Source: CAZQKE01 sp964593865 (GTDB lineage Bacteria > Chloroflexota > Anaerolineae > JAAYZQ01). Taken from it: DNA of 6,567 nt. The notes under the pieces are model-generated. The model ran no database searches, was not told the DNA's origin, and was given only the letters and a program-made list of their open reading frames with translations. The DNA lies in assembly GCA_964593865.1 (NCBI GenBank), contig CAZQKE010000075.1, positions 1-6,567 on the forward strand. Direction: 5' to 3'. The translations under genes and the position numbers were made by a program. This document shows positions 1 through 5,824 of the stretch, one piece after another (the stretch's first letter is position 1; every line of letters starts with the position of its first letter).

Positions 1-821
1 ATCCGCTCCCGGTCGGCGGCCAACATCTGGGCGCGTTCCATCTCCTCAATGCGACGGTCGGTCTCCGCCTGGAACACTTCCAGAAAGCGGACGACGAAAA
101 AGGCCATGGCCAACCCACACAGGGAGCGGAAGACGGCTGCCGGAATGCGGACCGTGCGGTCCAGCAGAGCATAGTTCAGCAGGTTGGCCGGAAAGACGGG
201 AGCGGTGGGCACGATGAGGCCGCCGACCAACCCATAGACGGCAAAGGCAACGGCTGCGCCCACCAGATAGTGGGCGATGCGGGGCAGCCCCATCTCCCGC
301 ACCTGCCCCGCCTGATGCAGCAAACCCAGACAGGCCAGGATGGAGCCGGGCAGGCTGAGAAAGTAGCGGCTCCAGCCGTCGCCGATGGCGATGAGAACGT
401 TGAGGGGGTCATCGGCCAGCAACCGGCGGAGCAGCATTGCCACCCCCCACAGCAAAAACACCGTGCCCGGCACGGCCCGCAGCCAACGGCGACTGGGCCA
501 GCGGAGCAGCATCAGCTCAACACCGAATTGGAAGAGGAAGAAAAAGGAAACGGCCAGGAGCAACAGATGGGCGGTTTGCATCAGGCGCACCAGGGAATCG
601 TCCAGGTAGAGGGCTTGGAGGGGGATAAAGATGTACCCCCACTCGGTCAGACCGTGGGCAATGCCGAAGGCGGCCAGCCAGGGCAACGGACGGGCCAACT
701 CCAAACGGCTGCGCCGCTGCCATTGCAGGCCCGTCACCAGGCCCATGATGAAAAAGACCTGGCCGTAGACGAAGTAGAGAATGATCCAATTGACCTCTAA
801 CACCTGGCTCCAAGTGACCAT
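1..821 (-). CDS. Partial seven-pass membrane protein, probable sensor histidine kinase (N-terminal part)
   Basis: The minus strand is open without a stop for 273 codons from an ATG at 821 to the window edge, so the C-terminal part is missing. The protein begins MVTWSQVLEVNWIILYFVYG. It shows about seven hydrophobic helices at roughly residues 11-31, 45-66, 84-105, 116-133, 153-170, 183-203 and 232-249. A charged, heptad-like stretch follows (about 250-273, ending AQMLAADRER). In many membrane sensor kinases of the HisKA_3 (NarL-type) class, this is the linker just before the ERxRIxRELHDG phosphoacceptor box. The kinase call is therefore an inference: the H-box and ATPase domain would lie outside the window. 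A GGGGGAG ribosome-binding site (832-826) supports the start. The gene is divergent from the hydrogenase operon, and its stimulus is unknown. A non-kinase membrane protein with a coiled-coil tail remains possible. Confidence 0.66.
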   Translation of the reverse strand, partial: MVTWSQVLEVNWIILYFVYGQVFFIMGLVTGLQWQRRSRLELARPLPWLAAFGIAHGLTEWGYIFIPLQALYLDDSLVRLMQTAHLLLLAVSFFFLFQFGVELMLLRWPSRRWLRAVPGTVFLLWGVAMLLRRLLADDPLNVLIAIGDGWSRYFLSLPGSILACLGLLHQAGQVREMGLPRIAHYLVGAAVAFAVYGLVGGLIVPTAPVFPANLLNYALLDRTVRIPAAVFRSLCGLAMAFFVVRFLEVFQAETDRRIEEMERAQMLAADRER

Positions 822-836
822 GGCACTCCCCCGGCT

Positions 837-865
837 ATTATAGCATCAAGGCCGCCGCCCGCCAA
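837..865 (-). promoter_or_regulatory. Candidate sigma-70 promoter for the membrane sensor gene
   Basis: On the minus strand TTGGCG (865-860) and a perfect TATAAT (842-837) are separated by exactly 17 bases. Transcription would start near 830, about nine bases before the ATG at 821. That would cut into the GGGGGAG Shine-Dalgarno sequence and give a very short leader. Either the message is nearly leaderless or the real promoter is elsewhere. Confidence 0.45.
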
Positions 866-904
866 CTGCCATCTCGTCGGATGCCGGGGCACGCAGGACT
901 CTGC

Positions 905-979
905 ACCGCAGAGACGCAGAGTTCGCCGAGAAACGGTTGATTTCACGCGATTCCTCTCCGCGCCCGGCGTCTCTACGGT
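905..979. repeat. 75-bp palindromic element with 13-bp terminal inverted repeats
   Basis: The left end ACCGCAGAGACGC (905-917) and the right end GCGTCTCTACGGT (967-979) are inverted repeats matching at 12 of 13 positions. No coding potential is seen inside. The left end matches the outer end of the right-hand repeat array, read on its minus strand, at 11 of 13 positions (ACCGCCAAGACGC there). It therefore looks like a relative of that family: a small non-autonomous interspersed palindrome. No target-site duplication is evident. Confidence 0.55.
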
Positions 980-981
980 AA

Positions 982-1155
982 AGGCACTTGCCCTACGCCG
1001 AATGCCGCAATCACCATGAGCAGTATGAGGAGCTCTTCCAGAGCAAACACATCGTCCTGGATTGCGTGGTCTGCCACGATCCCCACGCCGGGGTGGTGCA
1101 GATCCGCAAGGCCGATGCCCAGACGACGCGCACCCGCTGTGAAAACTGCCGCTAG
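982..1155 (+). pseudogene. Decayed fragment of a multihaem cytochrome c
   Basis: This frame is open from just after a TAA at 979-981 to a TAG at 1153-1155, with no credible start (only a TTG at 988). It reads, in part, YAECRNHHEQYEELFQSKH and then LDCVVCHDPHAG, ending RCENCR. CVVCH is an intact CxxCH haem-attachment site. YAECR and CENCR look like two further sites damaged by single-base changes: TGC to TAC in the first cysteine, and CAC to CGC in both histidine codons. The spacing, the SKH histidine and the CHDPH context resemble NapC/NrfH-like or other multihaem periplasmic cytochromes. There is no signal peptide and no continuation after the stop. It abuts the palindromic element at 905-979, so insertion or deletion there may have removed the 5' part. 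The cytochrome origin is inferred from the motifs. Confidence 0.6.
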
Positions 1156-1235
1156 CCGCCGCCGTTGCGCAAGTTTCCGGTTGCGACTACGGCGCGGGAG
1201 CGTCCGTGCAGGTGGGTGATCGTCGTTCGGAGTTT
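1156..1235. other. Short non-coding stretch with no recognised content
   Basis: These 80 bases lie between the cytochrome remnant and the first operator-like site. All frames that cross it give arginine-rich or otherwise unconvincing peptides, and no further CxxCH motif is found. It may be more decayed cytochrome sequence, but nothing positive supports that. Confidence 0.4.
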
Positions 1236-1253
1236 TTGCTCATAATTTCACAA
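1236..1253. promoter_or_regulatory. Rex-operator-like site upstream of the hydrogenase promoter
   Basis: TTGCTCATAATTTCACAA has the 18-bp length of the Rex operator (TTGTGAA, four bases, TTCACAA). Its right half matches all seven positions and its left half four of seven. It ends 15 bases before the -35 box at 1269, where a bound repressor or activator could touch RNA polymerase. The assignment rests on remembered consensus only. A CRP/FNR-family site is the main alternative. Confidence 0.4.
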
Positions 1254-1268
1254 AGGCGGGGTGCAAAT

Positions 1269-1297
1269 TTGACATGGGCGGCCAGTTGCGGTATCAT
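1269..1297 (+). promoter_or_regulatory. Sigma-70 promoter of the hydrogenase operon
   Basis: A perfect TTGACA -35 box (1269-1274) is followed after exactly 17 bases by TATCAT (1292-1297), one mismatch from TATAAT. Transcription would begin near 1304, giving a leader of about 57 bases before hydB. The ATG at 1274, in frame with hydB, lies inside the -35 box and cannot be used from this promoter. Confidence 0.72.
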
Positions 1298-1309
1298 CAG
1301 GAAGCAAGG

Positions 1310-1327
1310 TTGTGCAGAATGGCACAA
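1310..1327. promoter_or_regulatory. Rex-operator-like dyad just downstream of the transcription start
   Basis: TTGTGCAGAATGGCACAA is an 18-bp dyad with perfect six-base arms, TTGTGC and GCACAA. The outer TTGTG...CACAA and the total length match the Rex operator, but inner positions differ. It covers about +7 to +24 relative to the predicted start, a classic repressor position. Its centre is 74 bp (about seven helical turns) from the centre of the site at 1236-1253. As RNA it could also form a small hairpin in the leader. Confidence 0.5.
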
Positions 1328-1349
1328 TGTCGTGTAAAGATGCATCACC

Positions 1350-1355
1350 AGGAGG
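1350..1355 (+). promoter_or_regulatory. Ribosome-binding site that fixes the hydB start
   Basis: A consensus AGGAGG ends five bases before the ATG at 1361. It selects this ATG over the in-frame upstream ATG at 1274, which lies within the promoter. Confidence 0.8.
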
Positions 1356-1360
1356 ATGGA

Positions 1361-2389
1361 ATGAGCCTATGGGTGATTGACAAGGAAGAGATGGCCCCCT
1401 TTGTCACCCGGTTGATGGAGGAGTACCGGGTGGTCGGGCCGGTGGCCAAAGGCGCCAAATTCGTCTTTGCCGAGATCGAGGACCCCGCCGACCTGCGGTT
1501 GGACTATGACACCACCATCCTGCCCCCCAAAAAGTTCTTGCAGCCCCCGGAAGAGCGGCTGATGACCTTCACCCGGACCGGCAAGCCGCTGGTGGAGGCG
1601 GTCATTGATGCGCCGCCGACGGTGATTCTGGGCGTCCACACCTGCGACCTGGCCGGGTTGCGCGTTCTGGACGCCGCCTTCAGCCAGGGCTACCCCGACG
1701 CCCACTATCTCAAACGGCGCGAAAACAGCCTGCTGATCGGCCTGGAATGCCTGGGACCGTGCGACGAGCATTCCTTCTGCAAGAGCATGGGCACGATGAC
1801 GGCCGGCAACGGCTATGACCTGCACCTGACCGACCTGGGCGACGCCTACGCCGTGGATGTGGGTACGGAGGCGGGGCTGGCCCTGCTGCAAAAATATGAC
1901 GGCGCCCGCCGGGCCACCGAAGCCGATATGCAGCAGCTCAACAAGGTGCTGGGCGCCAAGTGGTCCCGCTTCCCCTACAAACTGAATTTCGACGTGGGGG
2001 AGCTGGATTCGCTGATGCGCCGCTCCTGGGATAGCCCGGTGTGGGACAAACTGGCCGAGATCTGCCTGGCCTGTGGAACCTGCACCCTGGTCTGCCCCAC
2101 CTGCTTTTGCTTCAACGTCTACGACGAGGTGGAGCTGGACCTGAGTCGCGGCGAGCGCAAGCGCCGCTGGGATTCTTGCCAGTTGGACGAATTCGCCCGC
2201 GTGGCCGGCGGCGAAAATTTCCGCGAGCACCAATCTGCCCGCCTGCGCCACCGCTTTATGCGCAAGGGCCGCTATCTCTTGGAAAAGTACGGCGAGCTGG
2301 GCTGCACCGGCTGCGGTCGCTGCGCCCGCTCCTGCCTGGTACACATTTCCCCCGTCAACGTGTTCAACGATCTCCACGGGGCCGGTTAG
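1361..2389 (+). CDS. hydB: [NiFe] hydrogenase beta subunit, iron-sulfur protein (HydB-like)
   Basis: This 342-residue cytoplasmic electron-transfer subunit starts MSLWVIDKEEMAPFVTRL. Its C-terminal part carries two ferredoxin-type 4Fe-4S motifs: C235-x2-C238-x2-C241-x3-C245-P, with extra cysteines C248 and C250, and C315-x2-C318-x2-C321-x3-C325. The N-terminal domain has GVHTCDLAGL (C95) and C130-x3-C134-x5-C140, features of the sulfhydrogenase/sulfur reductase beta family that may hold another cluster. In the characterised NADP-linked archaeal relatives this subunit sits between the NiFe module and the flavin subunit and relays electrons. It is the first gene of the operon, with promoter and AGGAGG immediately upstream. 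The gene behind it starts 18 bases after its stop. Length is close to the family norm and no damage is seen. The family call is strong; the exact number of clusters is inferred. Confidence 0.9.
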   Translation: MSLWVIDKEEMAPFVTRLMEEYRVVGPVAKGAKFVFAEIEDPADLRLDYDTTILPPKKFLQPPEERLMTFTRTGKPLVEAVIDAPPTVILGVHTCDLAGLRVLDAAFSQGYPDAHYLKRRENSLLIGLECLGPCDEHSFCKSMGTMTAGNGYDLHLTDLGDAYAVDVGTEAGLALLQKYDGARRATEADMQQLNKVLGAKWSRFPYKLNFDVGELDSLMRRSWDSPVWDKLAEICLACGTCTLVCPTCFCFNVYDEVELDLSRGERKRRWDSCQLDEFARVAGGENFREHQSARLRHRFMRKGRYLLEKYGELGCTGCGRCARSCLVHISPVNVFNDLHGAG

Positions 2390-2407
2390 CGAGGAGGGAT
2401 GTCCACC

Positions 2408-3250
2408 ATGACCGTTGTAAGCAACGAGTCCATTTATCGGCCGATCATGGCCCGCCTGGTCAAGGTCGAGCCGATGACCGAGTTGGAAAAACTGTTCACC
2501 CTGGAGCTGCCGGAGGGCGTTCACCTGGGCAACGAGCCGGGCCAGTTCGTCGAGGTCTCCCTGTTCGGCGTCGGCGAAGCGCCCATTTCGATCAGCTCCT
2601 CCCCCAGCCGCAGCAACGGCACGTTTGAGCTGTGCGTGCGCCGCGTCGGCGACGTGACCAACGCCATGCACAACCTGAAGCCGGGGGCGTTGCTGGGCAT
2701 TCGCGGCCCCTTTGGGCAGCCCTTCCCCCTGGACAAGATGAAGGGCAAAGACGTGCTCTTTGCCGCCGGAGGGTTGGGGCTGGCCCCGCTGCGCTCCCTC
2801 ATCAACCAGGTGCTGGATGAGCGGGGCTTTTTCGAGCGGGTGATCATCCTCTACGGAACCAAGCACCCCAGCGAAATTCTGTTCAAGGACGAGATCGCCG
2901 AATGGGCGGCGCGGGATGATGTAGAGTTCCACCTGACGGTGGACCGGGCCGACGGGGTGGAGGATTGGCAGGGCAACGTCGGCGTCATCACCACCCTGTT
3001 CCCCAAGATCACCATCAACCCCCGCAACACGGTGGCTGCCACCTGCGGCCCGCCCATCATGTACCGCTTTGTGCTGATGGAGATGCTGGGCAAGGGCATC
3101 CCGGAAACCCAGATCTATCTTTCCCTGGAACGGCGGATGAAGTGCGGCGTGGGCAAATGCGGCCACTGCCAGATCGGTCATCTCTACTGCTGCCAGGATG
3201 GGCCGGTGTTCCGCTACGCCGACATCAAGGGATTGGAGGAGGCGCTCTAA
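2408..3250 (+). CDS. hydG: [NiFe] hydrogenase gamma subunit, FAD/NAD(P)-binding oxidoreductase (HydG-like)
   Basis: This 280-residue flavoprotein is of the ferredoxin-NADP reductase/PyrK type. It would exchange electrons between the hydrogenase clusters and NAD(P)+/NADPH. The FAD-binding segment is APISISSSPS (58-67), followed by RGPFGQPFP. The nucleotide-binding loop is AAGGLGLAPLRSL (119-131) and TCGPPIMYR begins at 212. The C-terminal 2Fe-2S motif is C246-x4-C251-x2-C254 with C262 in CCQDGPVF. Two in-frame ATGs compete. The ATG at 2399 touches the GAGGAGGG ribosome-binding site (2391-2398) and is too close to it, so the ATG at 2408 is preferred; the difference is three residues. The stop overlaps the next start (TAATG), implying translational coupling to hydD. 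Preference for NAD or NADP cannot be read with confidence from the sequence. Confidence 0.9.
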   Translation: MTVVSNESIYRPIMARLVKVEPMTELEKLFTLELPEGVHLGNEPGQFVEVSLFGVGEAPISISSSPSRSNGTFELCVRRVGDVTNAMHNLKPGALLGIRGPFGQPFPLDKMKGKDVLFAAGGLGLAPLRSLINQVLDERGFFERVIILYGTKHPSEILFKDEIAEWAARDDVEFHLTVDRADGVEDWQGNVGVITTLFPKITINPRNTVAATCGPPIMYRFVLMEMLGKGIPETQIYLSLERRMKCGVGKCGHCQIGHLYCCQDGPVFRYADIKGLEEAL

Positions 3251-3987
3251 TGGCCGAGAAACCCAAAGTTGCCTTTTTCGATTTCGCCTGCTGCGAAGGT
3301 TGCCAGCTAACCGTCATTGACACGTTGCAGGACCATTTGGAGTTGGTGGAAGCGGTTGAGATCGTCCAGTTCCGCGAGGCGATGAGCGAAAAGGGCGAGG
3401 ATTACCAGATCGCGTTCATCGAGGGTTCCTGCACCCGCCCCCAGGATGAGGAACGCCTGAAAAAGATTCGGGAACGGGCGGCCCTCGTCGTCGCCCTGGG
3501 GGCCTGCGCCCACACGGGGGGCATCAATGCCCTGAAGAACCTGCAACCGTCGCTCCAGGAGGTGCGCCGGTACGTCTATGGCGATTGCTGGGAATGGTAC
3601 GATACCTACCCGGCCCGGCCCATCAGTGCCGTCATTGAGGTAGATGCCTTTATCCCCGGCTGCCCCATTGACCGGGGCGAGTTTCTCCGGGTGGTCAAGG
3701 ACCTGTTGCTGGGCAAAAAGCCGTCCATCCCCGATTACCCCCTCTGCGTGGAATGCAAGCTCAAGGAGAACGTCTGCATCTTTGACAGGGGCGGGACCTG
3801 CCTGGGGCCGATCACCCGCGCCGGGTGCGGGGCCATCTGCCCTACCTACGGCGACGGCTGCGAGGGTTGCCGGGGGCCGATCCCCCATCCCAACGAGAAC
3901 GCCATGAAGGATGTGCTGGCCGAACACGGCCTGACCGCCGAGCAGTTGATGGCAAAGATGACCATGTTCAACGCCTATTACCATTGA
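3250..3987 (+). CDS. hydD: [NiFe] hydrogenase small (delta) subunit
   Basis: This 245-residue small subunit belongs to the NADH:ubiquinone oxidoreductase 20-kDa/hydrogenase small-subunit family. It has no twin-arginine signal, so it is cytoplasmic like other group 3 enzymes. Candidate ligands of the cluster nearest the active site are C15 and C18 (FACCEGCQLT), C86 (LGACAHTGG) and C138 (PGCPID), with C14 and C61 close by. The C-terminal third has a cysteine-rich block typical of group 3 enzymes: C166, C169, C176, C184, C193, C197, C204 and C207, including CLGPITRAGCGAICP and GCEGCRGP. Eight cysteines would suit two more 4Fe-4S clusters. GGAGGAGG (3235-3242) lies seven bases before the ATG, whose first base is the last base of the hydG stop. 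It pairs with HydA to form the catalytic core. Confidence 0.92.
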   Translation: MAEKPKVAFFDFACCEGCQLTVIDTLQDHLELVEAVEIVQFREAMSEKGEDYQIAFIEGSCTRPQDEERLKKIRERAALVVALGACAHTGGINALKNLQPSLQEVRRYVYGDCWEWYDTYPARPISAVIEVDAFIPGCPIDRGEFLRVVKDLLLGKKPSIPDYPLCVECKLKENVCIFDRGGTCLGPITRAGCGAICPTYGDGCEGCRGPIPHPNENAMKDVLAEHGLTAEQLMAKMTMFNAYYH

Positions 3988-4025
3988 CGATTTACGATTG
4001 GCAGTCGGCAAGGGTCGTAAATCGT
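3987..4025 (+). repeat. Hairpin between hydD and hydA
   Basis: ACGATTTACGA (3987-3997) and TCGTAAATCGT (4015-4025) form a perfect 11-bp stem with a 17-base loop. The element fills most of the only sizeable gap (52 bases) in the operon and begins at the last base of the hydD stop codon. It ends just before the GAGGGGG ribosome-binding site of hydA (4028-4034). No T-run follows, so it is not a standard terminator. It could stabilise or be a processing site in the message, or be a small repeat that inserted there. Confidence 0.6.
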
Positions 4026-4039
4026 TTGAGGGGGAAGGA

Positions 4040-5332
4040 ATGAGTAAGAATATCAGCATCAACGTACACCATATCACACGGGTCGAGGGGCACGGCGATA
4101 TTGTCGTGGACGTAAAGAACGGCGAGATCGTCAAATGCGAATGGCACGTGGTCGAAGCGCCCCGCTTTTTTGAGGCGATGCTGCGCGGGCGGCCCTACTA
4201 CGAAGCCTCCCACATCACCTCCCGCATTTGCGGCATCTGCGCCACGGGGCACGCCACCGCCTCCCTGCGGGCCACGGAACGCGCCCTGGGGGTCGAGGTT
4301 TCGGAGCAGACCGAGTTGCTGCGTAAGCTGGTGTTCCACGGCGAGATCATTGACAGCCACGTGCTCCACGTCTATATGCTCGTCGCCCCCGACTTTTTCG
4401 GGGTGGGCAGCGTGCTGCCCCTGGCCGCTTCCCACCCGGAGGTGGTCAAGCGGGCGTTGCGCATCAAGAAACTGGCCGGGGACCTGTGCGCCATGGTCTC
4501 CGGGCGGCACACCCACCCTATCGCCATGACCGTCGGCGGGTTCACCCACCTTCCCACCGAGGGGGAGCTGAAGGCCATGCGGGAGCGGCTGGTGGATGCC
4601 CGCGCCGACATGGACGAAACGATTGCCCTGCTGAGCACGCTGCCCTGGCCCGACTTTGAGCGCGAAACCGAATATGTTTCGCTGCAAAAGGATGACGAAT
4701 ACGCCTTCATTGACGGCCGCATCGTCACCAGCGACGGCTTTACCTACGACCTGGACGATTACCGCCGGGTGACGAACGAGTACTGCGTGCCCCAATCCAC
4801 GGCCAAGTGGACCAAACACAACCGCGAAAGCTACATGGTCGGCGCGCTGGCCCGCTTCAACAACAACTACGATTGGCTCCACCCCCGCGCCCAGGACGCC
4901 GCCGAAAAACTGGGCATGAAACCCCTCGTCACCAACCCCTTCCTCAACACGGCAGCCCAGGCGGTGGAGATGGTCCACTGCGTCGAGGACAGCATCCGCA
5001 TCATTGACGAGCTGCTGGCGCGGGGCATCAAGGAGGAGCCGCTTTACGAATTCCAGGGCAAGGGCGGCGAAGGGGTCGGCTCCTGCGACGTGCCGCGCGG
5101 CATCCTGTTCCACAACTATATCATTGACGACGACGGGTTGATCCAGGGGGCCAACTGCATCATCCCCACCAACCAGAACCACGCCAACCTCCAACACGAC
5201 ATGGAAGCCCTCCTGCCCCAAATCCTGGACAAGCCCCAAGAGGAGATCCGCCTGACGCTGGAAATGCTGGTGCGGGCTTACGATCCCTGCATCTCTTGCT
5301 CCACGCACCTGCTCAACGTCAGGTTCAAGTGA
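4040..5332 (+). CDS. hydA: [NiFe] hydrogenase large (alpha) subunit, catalytic
   Basis: This 430-residue subunit holds the NiFe(CN)2CO active site for reversible H2 oxidation. All four nickel ligands are present: C64 and C67 in RICGICATGH near the N-terminus, and C417 and C420 in DPCISCSTH near the C-terminus. E16 in TRVEGHGD corresponds to the proton-relay glutamate of the family, and R353 in VPRG to the arginine over the active site. The residues before it read CDVPRG, where CEAPRG is usual. After H423 a seven-residue tail (LLNVRFK) remains, expected to be cut off during maturation by the protease encoded next. The ATG at 4040 follows GAGGGGG by about five bases; the TTG at 3998, within the hairpin, is unlikely. 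The gene order beta-gamma-delta-alpha and absence of HoxFU or MvhD favour group 3b over 3d or 3c. The subgroup is inferred. Confidence 0.95.
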   Translation: MSKNISINVHHITRVEGHGDIVVDVKNGEIVKCEWHVVEAPRFFEAMLRGRPYYEASHITSRICGICATGHATASLRATERALGVEVSEQTELLRKLVFHGEIIDSHVLHVYMLVAPDFFGVGSVLPLAASHPEVVKRALRIKKLAGDLCAMVSGRHTHPIAMTVGGFTHLPTEGELKAMRERLVDARADMDETIALLSTLPWPDFERETEYVSLQKDDEYAFIDGRIVTSDGFTYDLDDYRRVTNEYCVPQSTAKWTKHNRESYMVGALARFNNNYDWLHPRAQDAAEKLGMKPLVTNPFLNTAAQAVEMVHCVEDSIRIIDELLARGIKEEPLYEFQGKGGEGVGSCDVPRGILFHNYIIDDDGLIQGANCIIPTNQNHANLQHDMEALLPQILDKPQEEIRLTLEMLVRAYDPCISCSTHLLNVRFK

Positions 5333-5814
5333 GCGGGGGACAAGGGTCCTTGTCTACGCTGATCGTAGGGTTGGGCAATCCGCTGCGCCGCGACGACGGC
5401 GTGGGTGTGCGCGTCGCCGAGATGTTGGCCGCCCAGGAGCTGCCCGACGATGTGGAAATCGTGGCCGGGGGGACGCCGGGGCTGGAACTGGTCAACGTGA
5501 TGGAAGGGTGGCCCCGCGTGATCCTGGTGGACGCCGCCGAAATCGGTCGGGAGCCGGGTGCGTTCCTCCGTTTCACGCCGGAGCAGGTGTGGTTGGCGGA
5601 GGAGACTTTTCTTTCGGTCCACGACGCCGGGCTGCGGGAGGCGTTGTTGCTGGCCCAGGTGCTGGGCGTGCTGCCCCCGGAGGTGGTCATCTACGGCGTG
5701 CAACCGGCCAGCCTGGATTGGGGCGAGGGCCTCAGCCCGGAGGTGGAGGCCGCCCTGCCCGACCTGACGGCGGCGATCCGGGCCGAACTGTCCGCCGAGA
5801 CTGTAAACGTGTGA
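5329..5814 (+). CDS. Hydrogenase maturation protease (HyaD/HybD/HycI family)
   Basis: This 161-residue nickel-dependent endopeptidase removes the C-terminal tail of the large subunit after metal insertion, locking the NiFe site closed. The family opening is clear: LIVGLGNPLRRDDGVGV. The metal-binding positions are D23 (second aspartate of DDG, where HybD has glutamate), D68 in LVDAAEIG and H98 in SVHDAG. The GTG at 5329 overlaps the hydA stop by four bases (GTGA), which suggests coupled translation. A TTG at 5350 would give 154 residues beginning directly before the conserved strand (STLIVGLGNP), with GGGGG at 5335-5339 as its ribosome-binding site, and is a real alternative. Its substrate is almost certainly the HydA encoded beside it. 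Confidence 0.9.
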   Translation: MSGGQGSLSTLIVGLGNPLRRDDGVGVRVAEMLAAQELPDDVEIVAGGTPGLELVNVMEGWPRVILVDAAEIGREPGAFLRFTPEQVWLAEETFLSVHDAGLREALLLAQVLGVLPPEVVIYGVQPASLDWGEGLSPEVEAALPDLTAAIRAELSAETVNV

Positions 5815-5824
5815 GGCATGGAAC

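Noticed and set aside
270..800. A 176-codon plus-strand frame opposite the membrane sensor
   Set aside because: It is rich in glutamine, histidine and proline, the expected mirror of hydrophobic helices on the other strand. The minus-strand frame has coherent membrane segments and runs open to the window edge.
1016..1219. A 67-codon frame beginning inside the cytochrome remnant
   Set aside because: It reads as a serine- and arginine-rich peptide in a shifted frame; the cytochrome motifs are in the neighbouring frame.
1310..1327. A transcription attenuator in the hydB leader
   Set aside because: The stem is only six base pairs and no T-run or competing structure follows; a DNA-binding dyad explains it better.
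1274..1360. An N-terminal extension of hydB from the ATG at 1274
   Set aside because: That ATG lies inside the -35 box, the 29 added residues look non-conserved, and the AGGAGG at 1350-1355 points to the ATG at 1361.
1367..3181. A 604-codon open frame on the minus strand opposite hydB and hydG
   Set aside because: It is antisense to two clear enzyme genes across its whole length. Its histidine-, glycine- and alanine-rich composition is typical of the opposite strand of GC-rich coding DNA, and no family motif is seen.
3992..5308. A 438-codon open frame on the minus strand opposite hydA
   Set aside because: It is antisense to the large-subunit gene with its conserved active-site motifs, and has no domain or ribosome-binding support of its own.
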